64,000 nt of DNA from Delphinus delphis (GCF_949987515.2 NC_082684.1:47520006-47584005), one strand, 5' to 3'; numbered from the stretch's first letter, positions 1-13,020 are shown. Made by a program: numbers and translations. The notes: a model not told the origin generated them from the sequence alone.

Positions 1-1254
1 ATGGATGGCAATAATAAATGAAAAGTTCAAGAGGTTAAGAAAAACTGTTTAATTATTTCTCTAGAGCGTGGGCTGCAGAAGGCTTGCATGGCTGCCTTCA
101 TAGTTGTGAAAACGCTGCATGGAAGGGGTCCATCAGTGCAGCTCAGGCAGGGCATAAAAGCAGGTTGCTGGCCCTCAGCTGTGTTTATGAACAAATGGTC
201 TCTGGATACCCTTCCATCACTGAACCTTGCAGTTCCTGCCAGGGGAGATCCAGTGCCAGTCCCAGGGCTCAGCATCTGTTTTCCAAAGAGCTTGGATTTG
301 TTAGCATGAGAAATTCATTGCTCATAGCTGCTTCCCAGCTGTGGCACTAGTGAGTGTAGCCTTTTTGCCTTATTTATTTGCAGAAAACCGTGTTCCATCC
401 TCTCTTGGAGCCTCTCTTATATAACTAGTCCCGGACGCGGGCTGCTGTGCTTTCAATCGGAGACCCATTAAGCTGCCTTGTCAGCTAAAGAGCTCCTTCC
501 TAAAAGCCTCCTCGTTTGAACTTCGCAAGGTGGGAGGTGGTGTGGAGGATGTCCCACATGAGGGTGGGACCTGGCAGTTCCCAAGGTACCGTGTTCTCTA
601 AATCAGATATCCCAGAAATAGGCCAAGTCTACAGACTAGGGCCTTGGTTGGAGAGGTAGTCTGGGGAACCTCTCAGTGGAGCTCTGGAGGCCAGGGGAAA
701 AGCCCTCCCAGAGGAGAATGAGTGAAGCAGATCTGCTGGGAACTCCTTGCAGAGTCCGTAGCGTGCTCAGAGCAGGAGCCAGCAACAAATACACAGTAGG
801 TCTACACCCAGGATTTTAAGGAGAGCGGACAGACATTCTTATTACCAGCTGAACTGAATGCTTTAGAGCTTTCTCTCCCTCAACCCAACCCCAAAACTTT
901 TACAATAATTTGCCGTCTGTCTGATTCCATCTAGACATGCAGAAACTGGATCAGGGGCAGCTGTCTGGATGAACCTTGGCTTCTGAACTCTAGAAGAAAA
1001 GTACTGTGAAGGCTGCAACATGGGAAAGCAAAGTGACTTGGCTTTGCTATAAATTAGACTCTGAGCATTTTTTCATGATAATCTGAAAAAAACATTGATA
1101 TCAAAACTTTAATGAAAGGATTACAGCATTCTATTTATCTAGTGTCTTAGTGTGAAAGACTACTATCAGCATGGCCCTAAAAAGAGGGGACACTGACTTT
1201 TTTCCAGTGTGAGGACTCTACAGCAGGAGGTGTGCAGAAGGACGGGTAAAAACC
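1..1254. other. Unique non-coding sequence
   Basis: No repeat, RNA gene or coding exon was recognised here. Open frames are short, overlap on both strands and show no domain I know. Confidence 0.5.
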
Positions 1255-1475
1255 AGAGCTTTGAGTTAGAAAGTTCTGGATCCCACTCTTACCTATCAGG
1301 GTGATCTTGGGGAGGCTATTTAACTTCTCAAAACCCATTTTCTAATCTATAATTAGGGATAATAGTTCCAACCTCAGATTGTGGTAAGGATTAAACGACA
1401 CAATGCACCTAACAAGACACTCAACATAAGGTCTGGCATTACACAATCACTGCTGGTGATAATGATTATAATGAA
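1255..1475 (+). repeat. MIR SINE relic
   Basis: The order of motifs follows the mammal-wide MIR consensus: a degenerate core about conditions, 'ggtgatcttggggaggctatttaacttctc', then a pyrimidine-rich stretch and a 'gataatagttccaacctcag' type tail with 'gtaaggattaaacga'. Divergence is high, as expected for a copy older than the placental radiation. Boundaries are approximate. Confidence 0.65.
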
Positions 1476-1507
1476 GGCATCAACTGTGAATATAAAGACC
1501 TTGAATT

Positions 1508-1744
1508 TAAATCCAGTCTTTTTTTTTTTTTTTTTTTTTGCGATACGCGGGCCTCTCACTGTTGTGGCCTCTCCCGTTGCGGAGCACAGGCTCCGGACGC
1601 GCAGGCCCAGCGGCCATGGCTCACGGGCCCAGCCGCTCCGCGGCATGTGGGATCTTCCCGGACCGGGGCACGAACCCGTGTCCCCTGCATCGGCAGGCGG
1701 ACTCTCAACCACTGCGCCACCAGAGAAGCCCTAAATCCAGTCTT
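1508..1744 (-). mobile_element. CHR-type tRNA-derived SINE with 13-bp target-site duplication
   Basis: The element is antisense: a T-run at its left end is the poly(A) tail, and the tRNA-derived head lies at the right, where 'ggttcgtgccccgg' on the minus strand resembles a pol III B box. The body is GC-rich and keeps many CpG sites, unlike its AT-rich surroundings. Target-site duplications taaatccagtctt are identical at 1508-1520 and 1732-1744, so the insertion is intact. This SINE type is transcribed by RNA polymerase III and copied by L1 machinery. The assignment to the CHR group rests on recognition and not on a library match. Confidence 0.93.
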
Positions 1745-4097
1745 GACAACAATATTCCACGTGAACACAAATTTCTTCCCTTTCCTTTGGCTCAGGATCT
1801 ACCCTTAGGTATCACTGGGATGCAAAATAGAGTGGACAGAATGTTTCTTGCTTCCAAACTGCACGAGATTAAAATTAAATAACCATTTTGAAGAGAAAAG
1901 ACTATGTCCTAGGAGTAAGTGACTACTCCATCCTTATTCTGCACTATACAGATAACTTCCTGACAAGAGGGCAATTACAAACCCATGGCCTCAGCACTAA
2001 CTTAGACAGGTGGGAGAAGGGGCACATGACGGAACACACTGGATACAGGCCATCTGGTCCACAGGAAGAGAACGTCCAGCTAAACCAAGGTGGGCTTGGG
2101 CAGAATTTCTCAGCCGCTGTGCCCACCCACACTGCACACGGAGGGTGCCTCAAATGGGTTAGAGACACGCTTCCAGATTAACCGAACCCCTTCCCAAGCC
2201 CCCACACCCTTGCAGCAACCCCTCTAGGTAGGAGCTGTTTGTCTGTCTGTCTGGATGGCATACACATGCTTGATGTGAGTCACAGCATGAAGAAGACAGG
2301 GAAGCCCCAGGTTTAAGGCAAGGCTGGGACTAGGGTGAGGCAAGTGAGGCACAACATGTAAGAGGGCGACAAAAAAACGCAGTAATCAAGATAAATAATA
2401 TTTCAATGCAGTGTTTTAAAAATAAAAGTTAGTGCATTAAACCCTATGATGGACAAAATATAGTTTTAAATAAAGATGGGATTGGGAGGTTCAGAGCACC
2501 AGGCATGGGTAGGGCCAGAACTGCCCATAGCCGGAACCTGGGCCTGTGGCTGCACCAGGAGAGATCTCATGCAGGCAGAACCAAAGGGGTGCTAGGAGGT
2601 CCCCAAGGAAAAGCCCAGAAATGGCCAAGGTTTGTTTCTGAGGGCCTCATCCCACAAAAGCCTTGTACCCATCATTGCTTTATACTAGATACATGTAAAG
2701 CTCCACACACTGGCTAGGAGATAATTTGAGAAGTAAGCTCTGTACTGCTCTGGGTTCAGGGTTCATTCAAAGCTGGCAAAACTTTACTTTCGAGTTCAAA
2801 GGAAAAACTGCTTATCAAAGAACTCTAGAGATTTCTTGAACCCAGATCTAGTATTTACCTTGCAATGTTTTGATGAATGAGGGTTAAATGATTCCAAAGT
2901 ACACAGATTAAATTTCCCCAGAATATACACAGTTCTGGAAAAAGAAAGGGAAATGGCGCTTTGAGCAAAATACATCTTGGGCTCTGCTGTACCCCAAATA
3001 TTTTTTTAAAAATACCACAGAACTTGCCAAACCCCAAGCGCTTCTGGGCTCACATAGCCTCAGCTCTCTACCTGAAAATACCTTTCCACCGTAATTTTCT
3101 CCCACAGGAAGTCTGTAATTCTTCTGTAAATAAAAGCATCTCTATACAACACCCACAGCAGAAGGCAAGAAAGAAAGGCAAATAGAGCTCTTTCTGGTCT
3201 CGTCATCTATGCAGGATCATCATGCAATTAGGCAAGGCGATGTCAGGCCCTGACTTTGGAGGACTCACTGTGATGGAACAAACAGGACGGGTCTCACGTG
3301 ATGTTACCTTCCATCACGAAGCCTTGGGAAAAGTGCAGCATTGTCGCCAAGCTCCTGAGTCCTTCTTCCTGAAACCTAACTACACGGATGAACCGTGAGC
3401 ACCGGTCTGTTCAAACTTAGAAGAACAAAGTGTTCGTCAAGCAGGGGTGTGATCCGTCTGGCAGGATGCAGCCGTGTGTCTGGGGGACCAAAGCAAACGA
3501 ACCGCATTAGGATGGAAGCCAAAAGGTCGTGTCGGGGGGAAACGGTCTCATTCTCCTAGAGCAGGATTAGACGTGGGTATCAAACCATTTTGTTTCTGAA
3601 TTGGAGCACGTGGGGCAGTGGGTTCTCAGGTTTGCAGCAGGGTGAGCAGGGCGGAGCCGAGGTGTTTCTGTTTGTGAGTTTGTTTTGCTCACTCTCTGGC
3701 ATGAGAAGCCAGGCACATTTCTTCAACCTTGGAAGCGACGAAGGAGTCCTATTCATTGGGGTTCGTGAATCAACCGAGAGGAATGGCGTTTAATATTTAA
3801 ATACGTCTCATGTAGCCATTAAAAATCTTTTACGAGTGTTAAGCCATTATTAAAGCAAGATGGGCTCCAGGTCACGGACCCCTTCATGGCACTCCCACTG
3901 TGTTAATGAAACAGATAATGTCTCTGCACGGGATGATGGATGCCTCCAGTACTGAAAGAAAGGCACTCAGTGTGCCTACTCTAGTCTAAAATTCGAAAGG
4001 AAAAAAAAATGCCATTAGAAATATTCTACCCCAGGAAAATTTCCCTTTTCATTGGCGGAACAAAAAGAAACACAGTTTCTAATTCAATGTTAGGTTG

Positions 4098-4098
<1 letters not shown>
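1745..4098. other. Unique non-coding sequence
   Basis: Nothing identifiable as a gene or a well-defined repeat was seen. The part from about 3240 to 3560 keeps several CpG dinucleotides and no repeat signature. Confidence 0.45.

Positions 4099-4099
<1 letters not shown>

Positions 4100-4138
<39 letters not shown>
4100..4138 (+). repeat. (TG)n microsatellite
   Basis: Uninterrupted TG dinucleotide array of about 19 units. Likely polymorphic in length. Confidence 0.98.
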
Positions 4139-4142
<4 letters not shown>

Positions 4143-6624
4143 TGGAGGGTCTGGGTAGGGACTATAGACCAAGGATGATCAAATGCATGAATATTAAAAA
4201 TACACGTGAACGCCTGTTATCCACTGGACCACATGAGTTATGTCTCTAGAAGTTATTCACCTTCATGTTTACAGATGGCATTAGGTTCCACTCCAGCCTA
4301 AGCCATCCATTCCTTCCATGGCAACTGAAGTGATGACAGAAACAAAGAATGATGTCCACACAAGCGTGGAAAGCTAATTAAAGAAGATAAATACACTGCA
4401 TAAGAGAAGTACGTGAGTGAGCAAGGATGCTATAAATTTTACATAGCAGCTTGTTTGGGAAGACCTACCTTACTCATGAGTGATATCCTACACTTGCCGA
4501 AATTAAAGCTTTATTATATCCCATTGCTGAACCATATTCTCCAGAGACAGGCAGCCACACAATTGAACAGTAACATAGTTATTTATGTAAATGCTCTGGA
4601 AACACTTCTTTCACTTAACCCCACAGAGGATTGAGTTCTATATTCAACTGCCTTCAGAACGTGGCATTCCCCACTAAGAGTAATCTTCTGGCAGCTATCA
4701 CACCATGAGGATGAAATACAAACGTCTTGTGGTTTCCAGATCATGTATTCAGCACAAAACTTCATTATAGCCTATTTTTATATCATATGTAACAACTTAC
4801 TGGTTCCATAAAGCATTCATTAAAATGAAATAACAAAGGACTACATAATATGGACCTCTAAGTTCTGATATGGATGGTATCTGATTTTTTTAATGAGCAT
4901 CAACAAAGGAGAAAACAACTTCCAGCGGTTTTCTAACTACATTCTAATATCAAGGCATTTAGAAGAAAATTCAGCAGATGGCAAGTGGTAGCAGGAGGGC
5001 GGCGATTACAGCGGATATCTTTTAGTTAACTTATCTTGTTGCTGCAATACTGTTAATTATAGTGCTGTAATACTCAACAAAATTCACCACACTTCGCTAA
5101 TGTTTGGTCACAAGGGGCAAAGGTGCCTCTTTCCAGGTGCCGCAAAGTAAGAAGCATGGGCGAAATTGGAAGCAGACAGCAGTCAGGAATTGCAGTGGTT
5201 GTTTCTGTGTCTGTCCATGAACTTGCCTGTGAGTCTGTTTTTTCCCCTTTCTCTCAAGAACTTCATAGATGCCCACTCACACCTTCTCAGTGCATCTCTG
5301 CTTTGTTCTCCCCATTCTCTTGATATTTATCCCCAAGTTTTCAGCTAATAATTGCTGCCCTGGCCCCAAGTCTACCCCATAACCTTTCAGCTCTACTGCT
5401 AAAGCTACCCTCCTCAGGCCCTGTCCTCCATTCTAAATTCCAACAAGACAGCAGAGAGAGGATGTCTCCTCTTTTCCACCCAGACATCCCTGTTGGAGGT
5501 GACCTCCAAGACTATGGACAGGCCATCCTTGGATCCCATGTACCCCATCAGTCCAATCTGGTCTTGTCAGACAATGGAGTCACTGATTCATCAGGGCAGC
5601 GGCTGTGAGGGGACCTGTCCAAGCACAGCTCACAACACTGAGGGCATGAAACTGACAAAACGCTCGACCAAGGAGCTGCCACTGTTGGGGAGGATACTTA
5701 AGAGCTGATGCAAGACGGGTGATGGCAGCTGTGTTTCCAGCTAATGGAGAACTCTGTTTTAACTTCAATCTGGAAGAAATTTGAAGGTAAAAGTCTTCTC
5801 CCTTGTACGTTTTGGTTGAAAGGAAAAAAGCTCAGACTATAAGAGTGCACAGAAAAAAAAGATGGCATTCCCTGCTAACGAGTGATTAGAAGCAAGCACT
5901 TTTCACACCAAAATGGGTGGAGCAAGGTATCCCTGGAAACAAAATTGGTTAAAACTGAACAACAATAACAACAAAACTGTGCTTCAAATAAACCTGGACC
6001 AAATGCTCTTGGGGCCCTGAGACATGGAAATGATCATATGCCAGAATAGTTTTCAGAAGAGTAAGGGTGACACTCAAAGAGCCACTAGACGACCCAAGAG
6101 AAGAAACATGTGTCAGGGACGTAGGGCTGCTATTAGTATGTCATTATTTCCAGTATCTGTATCAATGTCTTTTATTAGCTATCCTTGGCCTGGATTTTCA
6201 ACAATCCTTAGTGAGAAAGGACTTAGGAAAGATCATTTGTTACCCATAATTATGCTTACATTAACTGATGTGTAATAAACTGTATGTGATTTTCAATCCA
6301 CGGTGGACCTTAAACACACAGTCTCTCTGATTCATTTAATCTGGAAATAGATACGTCCGTTGCTGCCTATCCTAAGAGCTTTCAAGAAATAGGAAAACTG
6401 CGCGGCACGGCTGTCGGGAGCTTTTTCTTTCAAAATGTTGTTTTTAAGCAATTGCCTAGTCCCTTATTATCTTCTCAGCCATCTCCTCAACTGTTTCAAG
6501 GACAGAAACAAAAAATGACCAGCAATCTTCTAGTTTACATCTCTAGTCTCAATCCACCGTGGAAGGAGAAGGAAGTGGTTACCCAGACTTAAATTCTAAC
6601 AGAATACACTTCAACCTATTGCTC
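4139..6624. other. Unique non-coding sequence
   Basis: No coding exon or clear repeat was recognised. Base composition is AT-rich and short open frames lack any family signature. Confidence 0.45.
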
Positions 6625-6647
6625 TTTTTTTTTTTTTTTTTTTTTTT
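6625..6647. repeat. Poly(T) run
   Basis: 23 consecutive T bases. No SINE body adjoins it, so it is either a mononucleotide repeat or the tail of an element too degraded to see. Confidence 0.9.
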
Positions 6648-6704
6648 ACATGACTTAGAGATTGTGTCCAGGATAAAACGAATTCAGGAATACTCAAAAT
6701 CTTG

Positions 6705-6835
6705 GTTAAGGCACTGAAGCCTAAGCTCTACAAGGGCAGTGAGAGAGTGTGTCTGGGTCATTTCCCTGGTGCCTAGGACAGTGTTTGGCCCAGGACTCAG
6801 TATTTGTTGTATGATTCAATTAATTGATTGATAGT
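6705..6835 (+). repeat. L2 LINE 3' end relic
   Basis: The series 'ctacaagggcagtgagagag', 'gtgcctaggacagtgtttgg' and 'cagtatttgttgtatgattc' follows the L2 3' end consensus (stretch that normally reads 'tgcctggcacatagtaggt' and 'aaatatttgttgaatg'). Divergent and without detectable duplications, as expected for this old family. Confidence 0.55.
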
Positions 6836-6839
6836 AGGC

Positions 6840-8430
6840 AGGAAGGGAGGAAAGGACAAAGGGAGGTAAGGGGCACTAATAACATTTTTGCAGGATTTTC
6901 CTCCCATCTTGTTAGCTATTATTATACCAGTAGAATCCAAATTTGGACACTCTAATAAACACAGCTGTTAGATCCTGCTGAATGATAGACAGAGACCTTC
7001 TAAATCACTTAACTCTAAAAGAGCACACACAAAAACTGTAGCCTTCCTCGTCCTCAACTAAGCCAGGGAGTAGTGTGGAGGCTCTAGAGTCATTGTCAAA
7101 CATGACGTTTCGAGTTGAAGTATTGGAAATTACTCGGCTAATTCTTAGATGTGACTGATACAACATCGGAGATTTTAGAAATGAACAATGATGATGTTAA
7201 TTATGATTGATGGCCCTGACCATACTCTGATTACTATTTGTAGTTTCACCATCTGAGTTGCAATTCACTGCCCATTAGCTCATATCAATGTCTGGTTATA
7301 AAAGTGTTCATAACATTTACAATGAGAGGCCTTGGTGATTACAGTCATATAAATGTGTGAATAATTGAGAGGTTATGCTGCTGTACACGCCTCATCAAGC
7401 TTCCTTTTCAAGTCTCAAGAACATATTTAAAGCTCAACACTAGACCTCAATTATGCTTGAATTTCCAGCAAGAAGGAAAAAAAACAAAGAGCTACATTAA
7501 CAAAGCTGTCAAAAACACCCTCTGCTTTAAATTTACTTGGACAGCTGGACAATGGAAATAGTTCACTCATTTAAGGGTTGACTTCATCTGGTAAAGATTC
7601 CACTGCATTTAAAAGAAGAAAAAAAAAGAGCCTTAAAATTTATTGAGTTTCTTTCTTGGTCCTTAAGGAGATAGATGGAAAGTCAATCTTGATAAAAGGA
7701 TTGTAAAGTTGACTGCATTGCCAAATTTACATTGCAGATTCAGTACAATTGATATAGAGAGATGTGAAATGTTTATATATGTACATATATGATCCAACAA
7801 GATCATATTACAGCGGTCTCAATAAATTACAAGGACCCAGCAATAAAATAATTTGGTGCAGTGCATACCACCCAAAGATTCCAATTAAGTACGTATGAAG
7901 TTTGCTTTTACTCCACAAGAGAAAGTCCTGCAGTTTGGAACTGAAACTAGCCAACACATGTGGAAGAGGTCTGCCCTTTTCCACTAAGAAAGATACATTT
8001 CATACCTGTGCTATTTTAGAAGATACTTCAAGTTTCAGGTATAACTCCAAAATGTACTAATGTGAAGACATGAAGAAAAAAAATGTATGTAAAGTCTGAA
8101 CCACGAAAATTCAGACTTTATTAAATTCCAATTCATATTTATTTTTAGTATAATGTACTTTGCAACTTGTACAAGAGTCCAAGTGGGTATAATCTTGGAT
8201 TACTCCTATAATGCTAGATTTTTAATTTTAAACTGTTCACAGGTACATTTGATCAATTCCTTACCCTGAATACCATATTTTTGTAAAATAATACTTACCA
8301 CTCAAAACAGAGTAGATGTCTATTGCTTTGGAATCACTCTATTGGCTGATTTTCATTTTAAAACATTTCTTGATTTGCTTGAAGTTCTTTTCAGCACCTT
8401 AGCTTAGATGAAGGTAGCATAAAACAAGGA
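6840..8430. other. Unique AT-rich non-coding sequence
   Basis: No repeat or exon is recognisable. The section 7100-7600 is AT-rich with many TAAT/ATTA cores and is discussed as a possible regulatory element. A short A-tract occurs at 7618-7627. Confidence 0.45.
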
Positions 8431-8439
8431 GCCTTAAAG

Positions 8440-8570
8440 GCCAACTCATCCCATTCTCTCATTATAAAGAAGAAGAAACAAATGTTCAGAGAGTCCAGTG
8501 ACTTGGCCAAGGCCACAGTACAGTAGCAGAGTGGCAAAGCTTGGATTACCATCCAGTTCCCTGACGCTTA
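8440..8570 (-). repeat. MIR SINE relic, antisense
   Basis: The sequence reads like the reverse of MIR: 'agaaacaaatgttcagagag', then 'tgacttggccaaggccac', then 'gtagcagagtggcaaagctt'. The match is good over the core only. Confidence 0.6.
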
Positions 8571-8659
8571 CTCTGAGTTTCTTTCCCTATGCCATCCTCC
8601 ACCCACACCAGATGCGCCTTAGCAACCACCACCATTTTTCTCTCCCCTGCCAACTCTAC

Positions 8660-8980
8660 TAAAGAAATGAAGTCATTCAATTTAGAAAGTGTTTATTGTA
8701 CACCTGCATGCATATTACTCTAGAAGTTAAGGTGGGCAGGTATAAGACTGACTAAGGCTAGGTTCCTGGCCCTGGAAGGAAGACATATTCCCAAACGACC
8801 ATTAGCCATGGTCAGGACTAACAGAAGAGCGGCCACGGAAATAGCCAGTGCTGGGAGTCGTTACAGGTTAAAAGAGCTTGGATTGCTTTGAGAAGCAGGT
8901 AGCAGTTGAGGATGGATGAGGAAGATTTTGGCAGGTGGCCTGTCATTCACTCTGGGGAATTAGTTCATTCTGCCCAACTA
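8660..8980 (-). repeat. Possible L2 relic, antisense
   Basis: It opens with 'gtgtttattgtacacctgc' and goes on with 'ggttcctggccctggaagg' and later 'ggcaggtggcctgtcattc', a loose likeness to reversed L2 sequence. The family call is weak. Confidence 0.35.
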
Positions 8981-9214
8981 GTTTAATTTTAACCACTAAA
9001 AAATACAGTCTAAACGTATAGTAGACCATACCTGGTCCATGAGTGGTGGGTCAGAACATTACTACAGACTGAACAGATAAGCCTACAGACTGCTAAATGC
9101 TTTATCCATAGCTTTGTCCAAGTTATCCATATCAATAAATCTGTCCCCAACACAATGCTTCATTTATAGTAGGGTATGTAGGGAAAATATTATTTTCTTA
9201 GTTTTATGGATTTA

Positions 9215-9290
9215 AAAAATGATGATCAAAAAGATTGAAGACTTGCCCACAGACACATGGCTGACAAGTAGCAGAACTGAGGCTAAAAGC
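9215..9290 (-). repeat. Short MIR fragment, antisense
   Basis: 'gaagacttgcccacagacac' followed by 'gacaagtagcagaactgagg' resembles the reversed MIR core. Too short for certainty. Confidence 0.4.
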
Positions 9291-9309
9291 CATCTCTCCC
9301 CACTCCCTG

Positions 9310-10461
9310 CATTTTCCATCCCACCATGTTGTCTTTACAAGTTTATTGCTTTCAAATCCACTTTTACGAGCACTGAATAAGATGGGAGTTGGATACATAT
9401 AAGGTCACAAACTTTCAGAATACCACTACAAAACCAATCTTGATAAATCCGATGTAGTTGTTACACACTGTGGACTCACTCACAACCCCCATCAAAACCG
9501 TGATCAGCAACCTAGCGTTATCGGGCAATATCTTCCAGATACGGTTGGTCAGGCATTGCATAGACATTTGCCTTCTTTCCTAAGAAAACTAGAAACACCT
9601 GGATCATGTTAAGTCTCTCGTGGGTTTCTCCAGCTGGATTTTATGCTTCTCCCCTCTTAAGGAGTTGACAATCTGCACAAATCTTGATATTCCGCCAAGA
9701 AAACAAGAGCCTTGCATTTTGAACATGGACGTTTCTATATGTTCTGGCGAAGGAGTGGAGTGGGGAGAAAGAGTTGGAAATTATTCCTTATGGTGTATAA
9801 ATAAAAGTGTGTGCAATAAGAAAGATGGGTCATGACCTTCTAGTACAGATATATTAAGCAAGAGAAACCCACCCCATTTTCCTCCTAAACAATCCTCTTC
9901 AGCATGACAAGTGGCCGCATGACTCAATAGCTCAGTCAGAAGAGCCCAGTGGAGAGTAACTTCAGGCTGCCTGTGTTTCGAGGACCATCTGCTGTGTGGG
10001 TCCACGCAGCTGGGCCTCCGCTCCGTCCTTCCTCCACCCTCTCTCAAAGAGACACTTGAAAATCTCCTTGATCCAAGCAAAGGGCAGGGGGCCATGCGTG
10101 GGGCGGCCCTGCTTACTCTATAGCATACTATTTCTCTGGTTGAAAGTTTCTGATGTAAACTTAGTCATCAATTTAGCTATTTTTTTCCATGAGTTTAAAC
10201 TCTGGCTTTTTGAATGTAATCCATAGATGTAAAATATGCAAACCATGGGAAGAGCTACAGTTTCCACAACACGAACTTGGAGGCCAGCAAAGTTCAGAGT
10301 AAATTTGACATTAACGAAATGTGGCTTCCTTACCCAGGCTGTGAGCTGAAAAGTCACCATCCCAAAAACAAGAAGAGGAGGTTGCCTGTCCAAGGGAGCA
10401 TGACATACTCTGAGACAGCATGAAACAAAGGCTCGCGGGCCTTCTGCCTATGGCCAGAGCG
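9310..10461. other. Unique non-coding sequence
   Basis: Nothing recognisable as an exon or repeat. A weak tRNA-like stretch at 9921-9990 was examined and rejected. Confidence 0.4.
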
Positions 10462-10503
10462 GGCTAAGGTGTACGCATGGGTGTATGGCTAAGGTGTACG
10501 CAT
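10462..10503. repeat. Local tandem duplication
   Basis: The 17-base string ggctaaggtgtacgcat occurs at 10462-10478 and again at 10487-10503, a 25-bp period. The second copy ends at the left edge of a 63-bp duplicated segment. Confidence 0.97.
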
Positions 10504-10565
10504 TGCTCTTTTCCTCCTATGCTGCCTCACTCTCTTTTCCCTTCACTATTATTTCTCTAGGATAG
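10503..10565 (+). repeat. 63-bp exact duplicate of 13217-13279 (copy A)
   Basis: All 63 bases are identical to the segment at 13217-13279 and in the same orientation, starting ttgctcttttcctcc and ending tttctctaggatag. Flanking sequence differs at once on the right and after a few bases on the left. There is no poly(A), no flanking duplication of its own and no known element border. Because copy B lies inside a longer repeat-like unit while copy A does not, copy A is probably the derived one. Confidence 0.97.
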
Positions 10566-12165
10566 GGTAGTAAATGTTGCTTTGCATTGACCAGCAATGG
10601 AATATATACTTCACGCGGCAGGGAGAAAGCCAAGCCAACAGGGCAAACTTCACCTCCTGCTGTCTTATTTCCTTGACCAAATTGGAATCATTTACATATA
10701 TATTTTTTCCATCAGTGTATAGCTCAGTGCTTGTGGGCTGCTGGAGATCTGAGGGCAGGTGTGTCTCTTGTTAAAAGATCCCTTCCACATGGGCAGTCCT
10801 GGTCATACATCAGATCTACCCCGATTAGATGCTGTACGGTTAATCTAGGTCACCACTCTCACATGCTGACTTCTGTCCAGCCAATGGCCATTAAAGTCAA
10901 GTTACCATGCTCTAGCTTTATTCTTGCAGTTGTCCCAAACTTTCTTTTATTGTTCCTGATCTGGTCTCATTCTGGTTCCACCCAGCTCCTAACTCTTGAC
11001 TTTGTCTCTCATCGGCCAACCTGAAGGCAGCCCCTTGTATTTAATGGCAGCACTGGCCTGGGCTCGTGTTAAGCTTCCATGCTCCCTAAGGACAGTGGTC
11101 CAGAATCATCCATTGACTCGTCCACTCTTGGATACCCAGATGGTGACTTCCTTGTTCCTCTACCCAGCACTGGTCCCTGGGACCCAAACTGCAGCCCTGA
11201 CCTGTTGAGCCTGTCCTGTGGTGTTGGGGGAGGGGTAGAGGTACGTCTCATCCATTTCTCTATTGTAGGGCAGCTTGTTACCTTATTAAGGAGTCACGCC
11301 ATGGGGTTAAACAGAAAGAAAAACCTCCTTAGGTAAGAGGGTCAGAGGAAATAAGGGGACGTTAATGAATGTTAATAAATCAAAATAAGAAAAACAGTAA
11401 CAGGAAGGAGTATGCCTACTTCCTCAACGTCAACAGGCAAAAGCTTTGATAAGTTTGCTCCTATGGAGAGAACTCTGCTGCTGCTCATAAGAGACACTTC
11501 CTTTCAAGAGATAAAACTGGCAATATCAATGCCCACAATATTTCAGAAGGACATTCCAAATGCAGTCATTGTCAAATAAACAAAGCGTTAGGAGAACCTA
11601 AATAATGTGCTCATATATTTTGCTTGGAAGGTAAGAAATACGCGAGTCACTCCATTTAGACAGAGAAAGCATCATCCAAGAGGATGGGTTGCTAGGATCC
11701 TTGCAAACCAGCAGTGAAACAATCTAGAAAGCCTGGCAAAAGAGGAGATCCCAAGGCTAAGAGACCCCAAGCACTCAGACTTAGAGCTGAGCAGCGCACG
11801 TGGTGGAGAGAATATGTTGTGGAAGGAAGCATGTAATGGAGAAGAAGAAGAAATAGTAGCTACGGTTCATTACCCATAAAGAAACCAAGGTTTAGAAAGG
11901 ATGGGTAATGTGCTGGACCCTAGTTATGCAACCTTCCTGCCCTAGATTCACTCAGAAATAATTCTGTTGCCAGAGCTGTGCCAGGTCCTTGCTCAAAACC
12001 TGCCAACCCTCACCTTTAGCAGGAGTTAACATAAATCTTTAATTCACAGGGTTCTGAGATAAGAAAGGAAGCTATAGGGACACAGACCAAAAAAATCAGA
12101 TGGCATCAGCTGGGACCAAGACGGGGATGAATTTGACCTACAACAGACCCTGAGTCTCACTATAC
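10566..12165. other. Unique non-coding sequence
   Basis: No repeat or exon was identified. Short open frames on both strands overlap one another and show no family likeness. Confidence 0.4.
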
Positions 12166-12169
12166 ACTG

Positions 12170-12545
12170 ATTTTACTACATTAGCGTGTTAAATGACACA
12201 CCTACCGGCAGCCATGACCAGGCATTAAGGACCAAAAAAGAATAAAAAGAGGGTGGTACCCCACTCCTTCCAAAAAGCCCCGCCCCTTCCCCGGCAGACT
12301 AATATATATGCCTCCCCGTCATTGGCCTCATTCCTCTTCCCTTTGTCTTCACTCATTAAAATCAAATCCTTCTTGCCACATGGGGGACAAATTAAGCTGT
12401 GAAGTAAGTTCCTGCTTCTCCATTCTGTATAAAGCTTACGCTGAATCAACCTCAGCTTCGCTTCTGTTACTGGCTGCTCGAACCCAAATGGAAATAGAAT
12501 CTTTCCCCGCTGAGGCTGAGGGCCTGAGCAGGGTCCCTACGACCT
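12170..12545 (+). mobile_element. Possible degenerate LTR
   Basis: The layout is LTR-like: a GC-rich 'ccccgccccttccccggcag' box, then a TA-rich 'taatatatatgcc' motif, then 'ttctgtataaagcttacgct' and a pyrimidine-rich end. I cannot name the family and see no clear terminal TG...CA. It may be only an old promoter-like relic. Confidence 0.35.
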
Positions 12546-12559
12546 AATTTGGTAACAGT

Positions 12560-13020
12560 TTCCTGTTGCTCATGACCATCAGGAACCTTGCCCAGCACCA
12601 AGTATTGCCTGGTAGGCCACGAGGAGAGGTTTGGATCTTTGCAGGTGGAAGGTTCCTCTGTCTTCGTGGTGCCAGTCCATGTGCTGGGCCAGCTGGGCCC
12701 CCTGCAGCAGCTGCTCCTGGAATCCGATGTCATTATGGACATGACTGAAAGCATCTTTCTTCCCACCTCCCACCTTCCCACCTCCCACCTCTTTCCGCCT
12801 CTTGCCAAAGCAGGGTTTGGTTTAGTCCCACGAGAGGGACTGTGCCGCTAGAGCCTCCTGGTGTTCGTGCATGTGCACCAGTGCGCCTGGTCCTGCAGAG
12901 CGCGGGAAGGCTGGCTGAACGGGCCCCTGGCTGGCTGCTGGGGCTCACTGCAGAGCAGCTCTCTTGGGTCTGGGCTTCCACTGTGGCTATACGAGGACCA
13001 GCTGGTACAACCCAGAAGTG
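12560..13020. other. GC-rich segment of unknown nature
   Basis: This stretch is richer in GC than its surroundings and is open in several frames on both strands (up to 129 codons on the minus strand, 12733-13122). I recognise no protein family in any frame. It contains a small tandem of cttcccacctcccac-like units at about 12762-12790. It could be internal sequence of an old retroelement linked to the LTR-like sequence on either side. Confidence 0.3.

Noticed and set aside
1381..1734. Open frames of 110-117 codons across the SINE at 1508-1744, with the same peptide words recurring at 30042-30433, 48935-49298 and 55366-55767.
   Set aside because: These frames translate CHR SINE bodies. The similarity between loci is that of the SINE and not of a gene family.
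9921..9990. tRNA-like stretch: 'tagctcagtcagaagagc' resembles an A box and 'tgtttcgaggacc' a B box with fitting spacing.
   Set aside because: The D-arm could pair, but the T stem and the anticodon stem do not, and no acceptor stem is found. At most a chance match or a very decayed tRNA relic.
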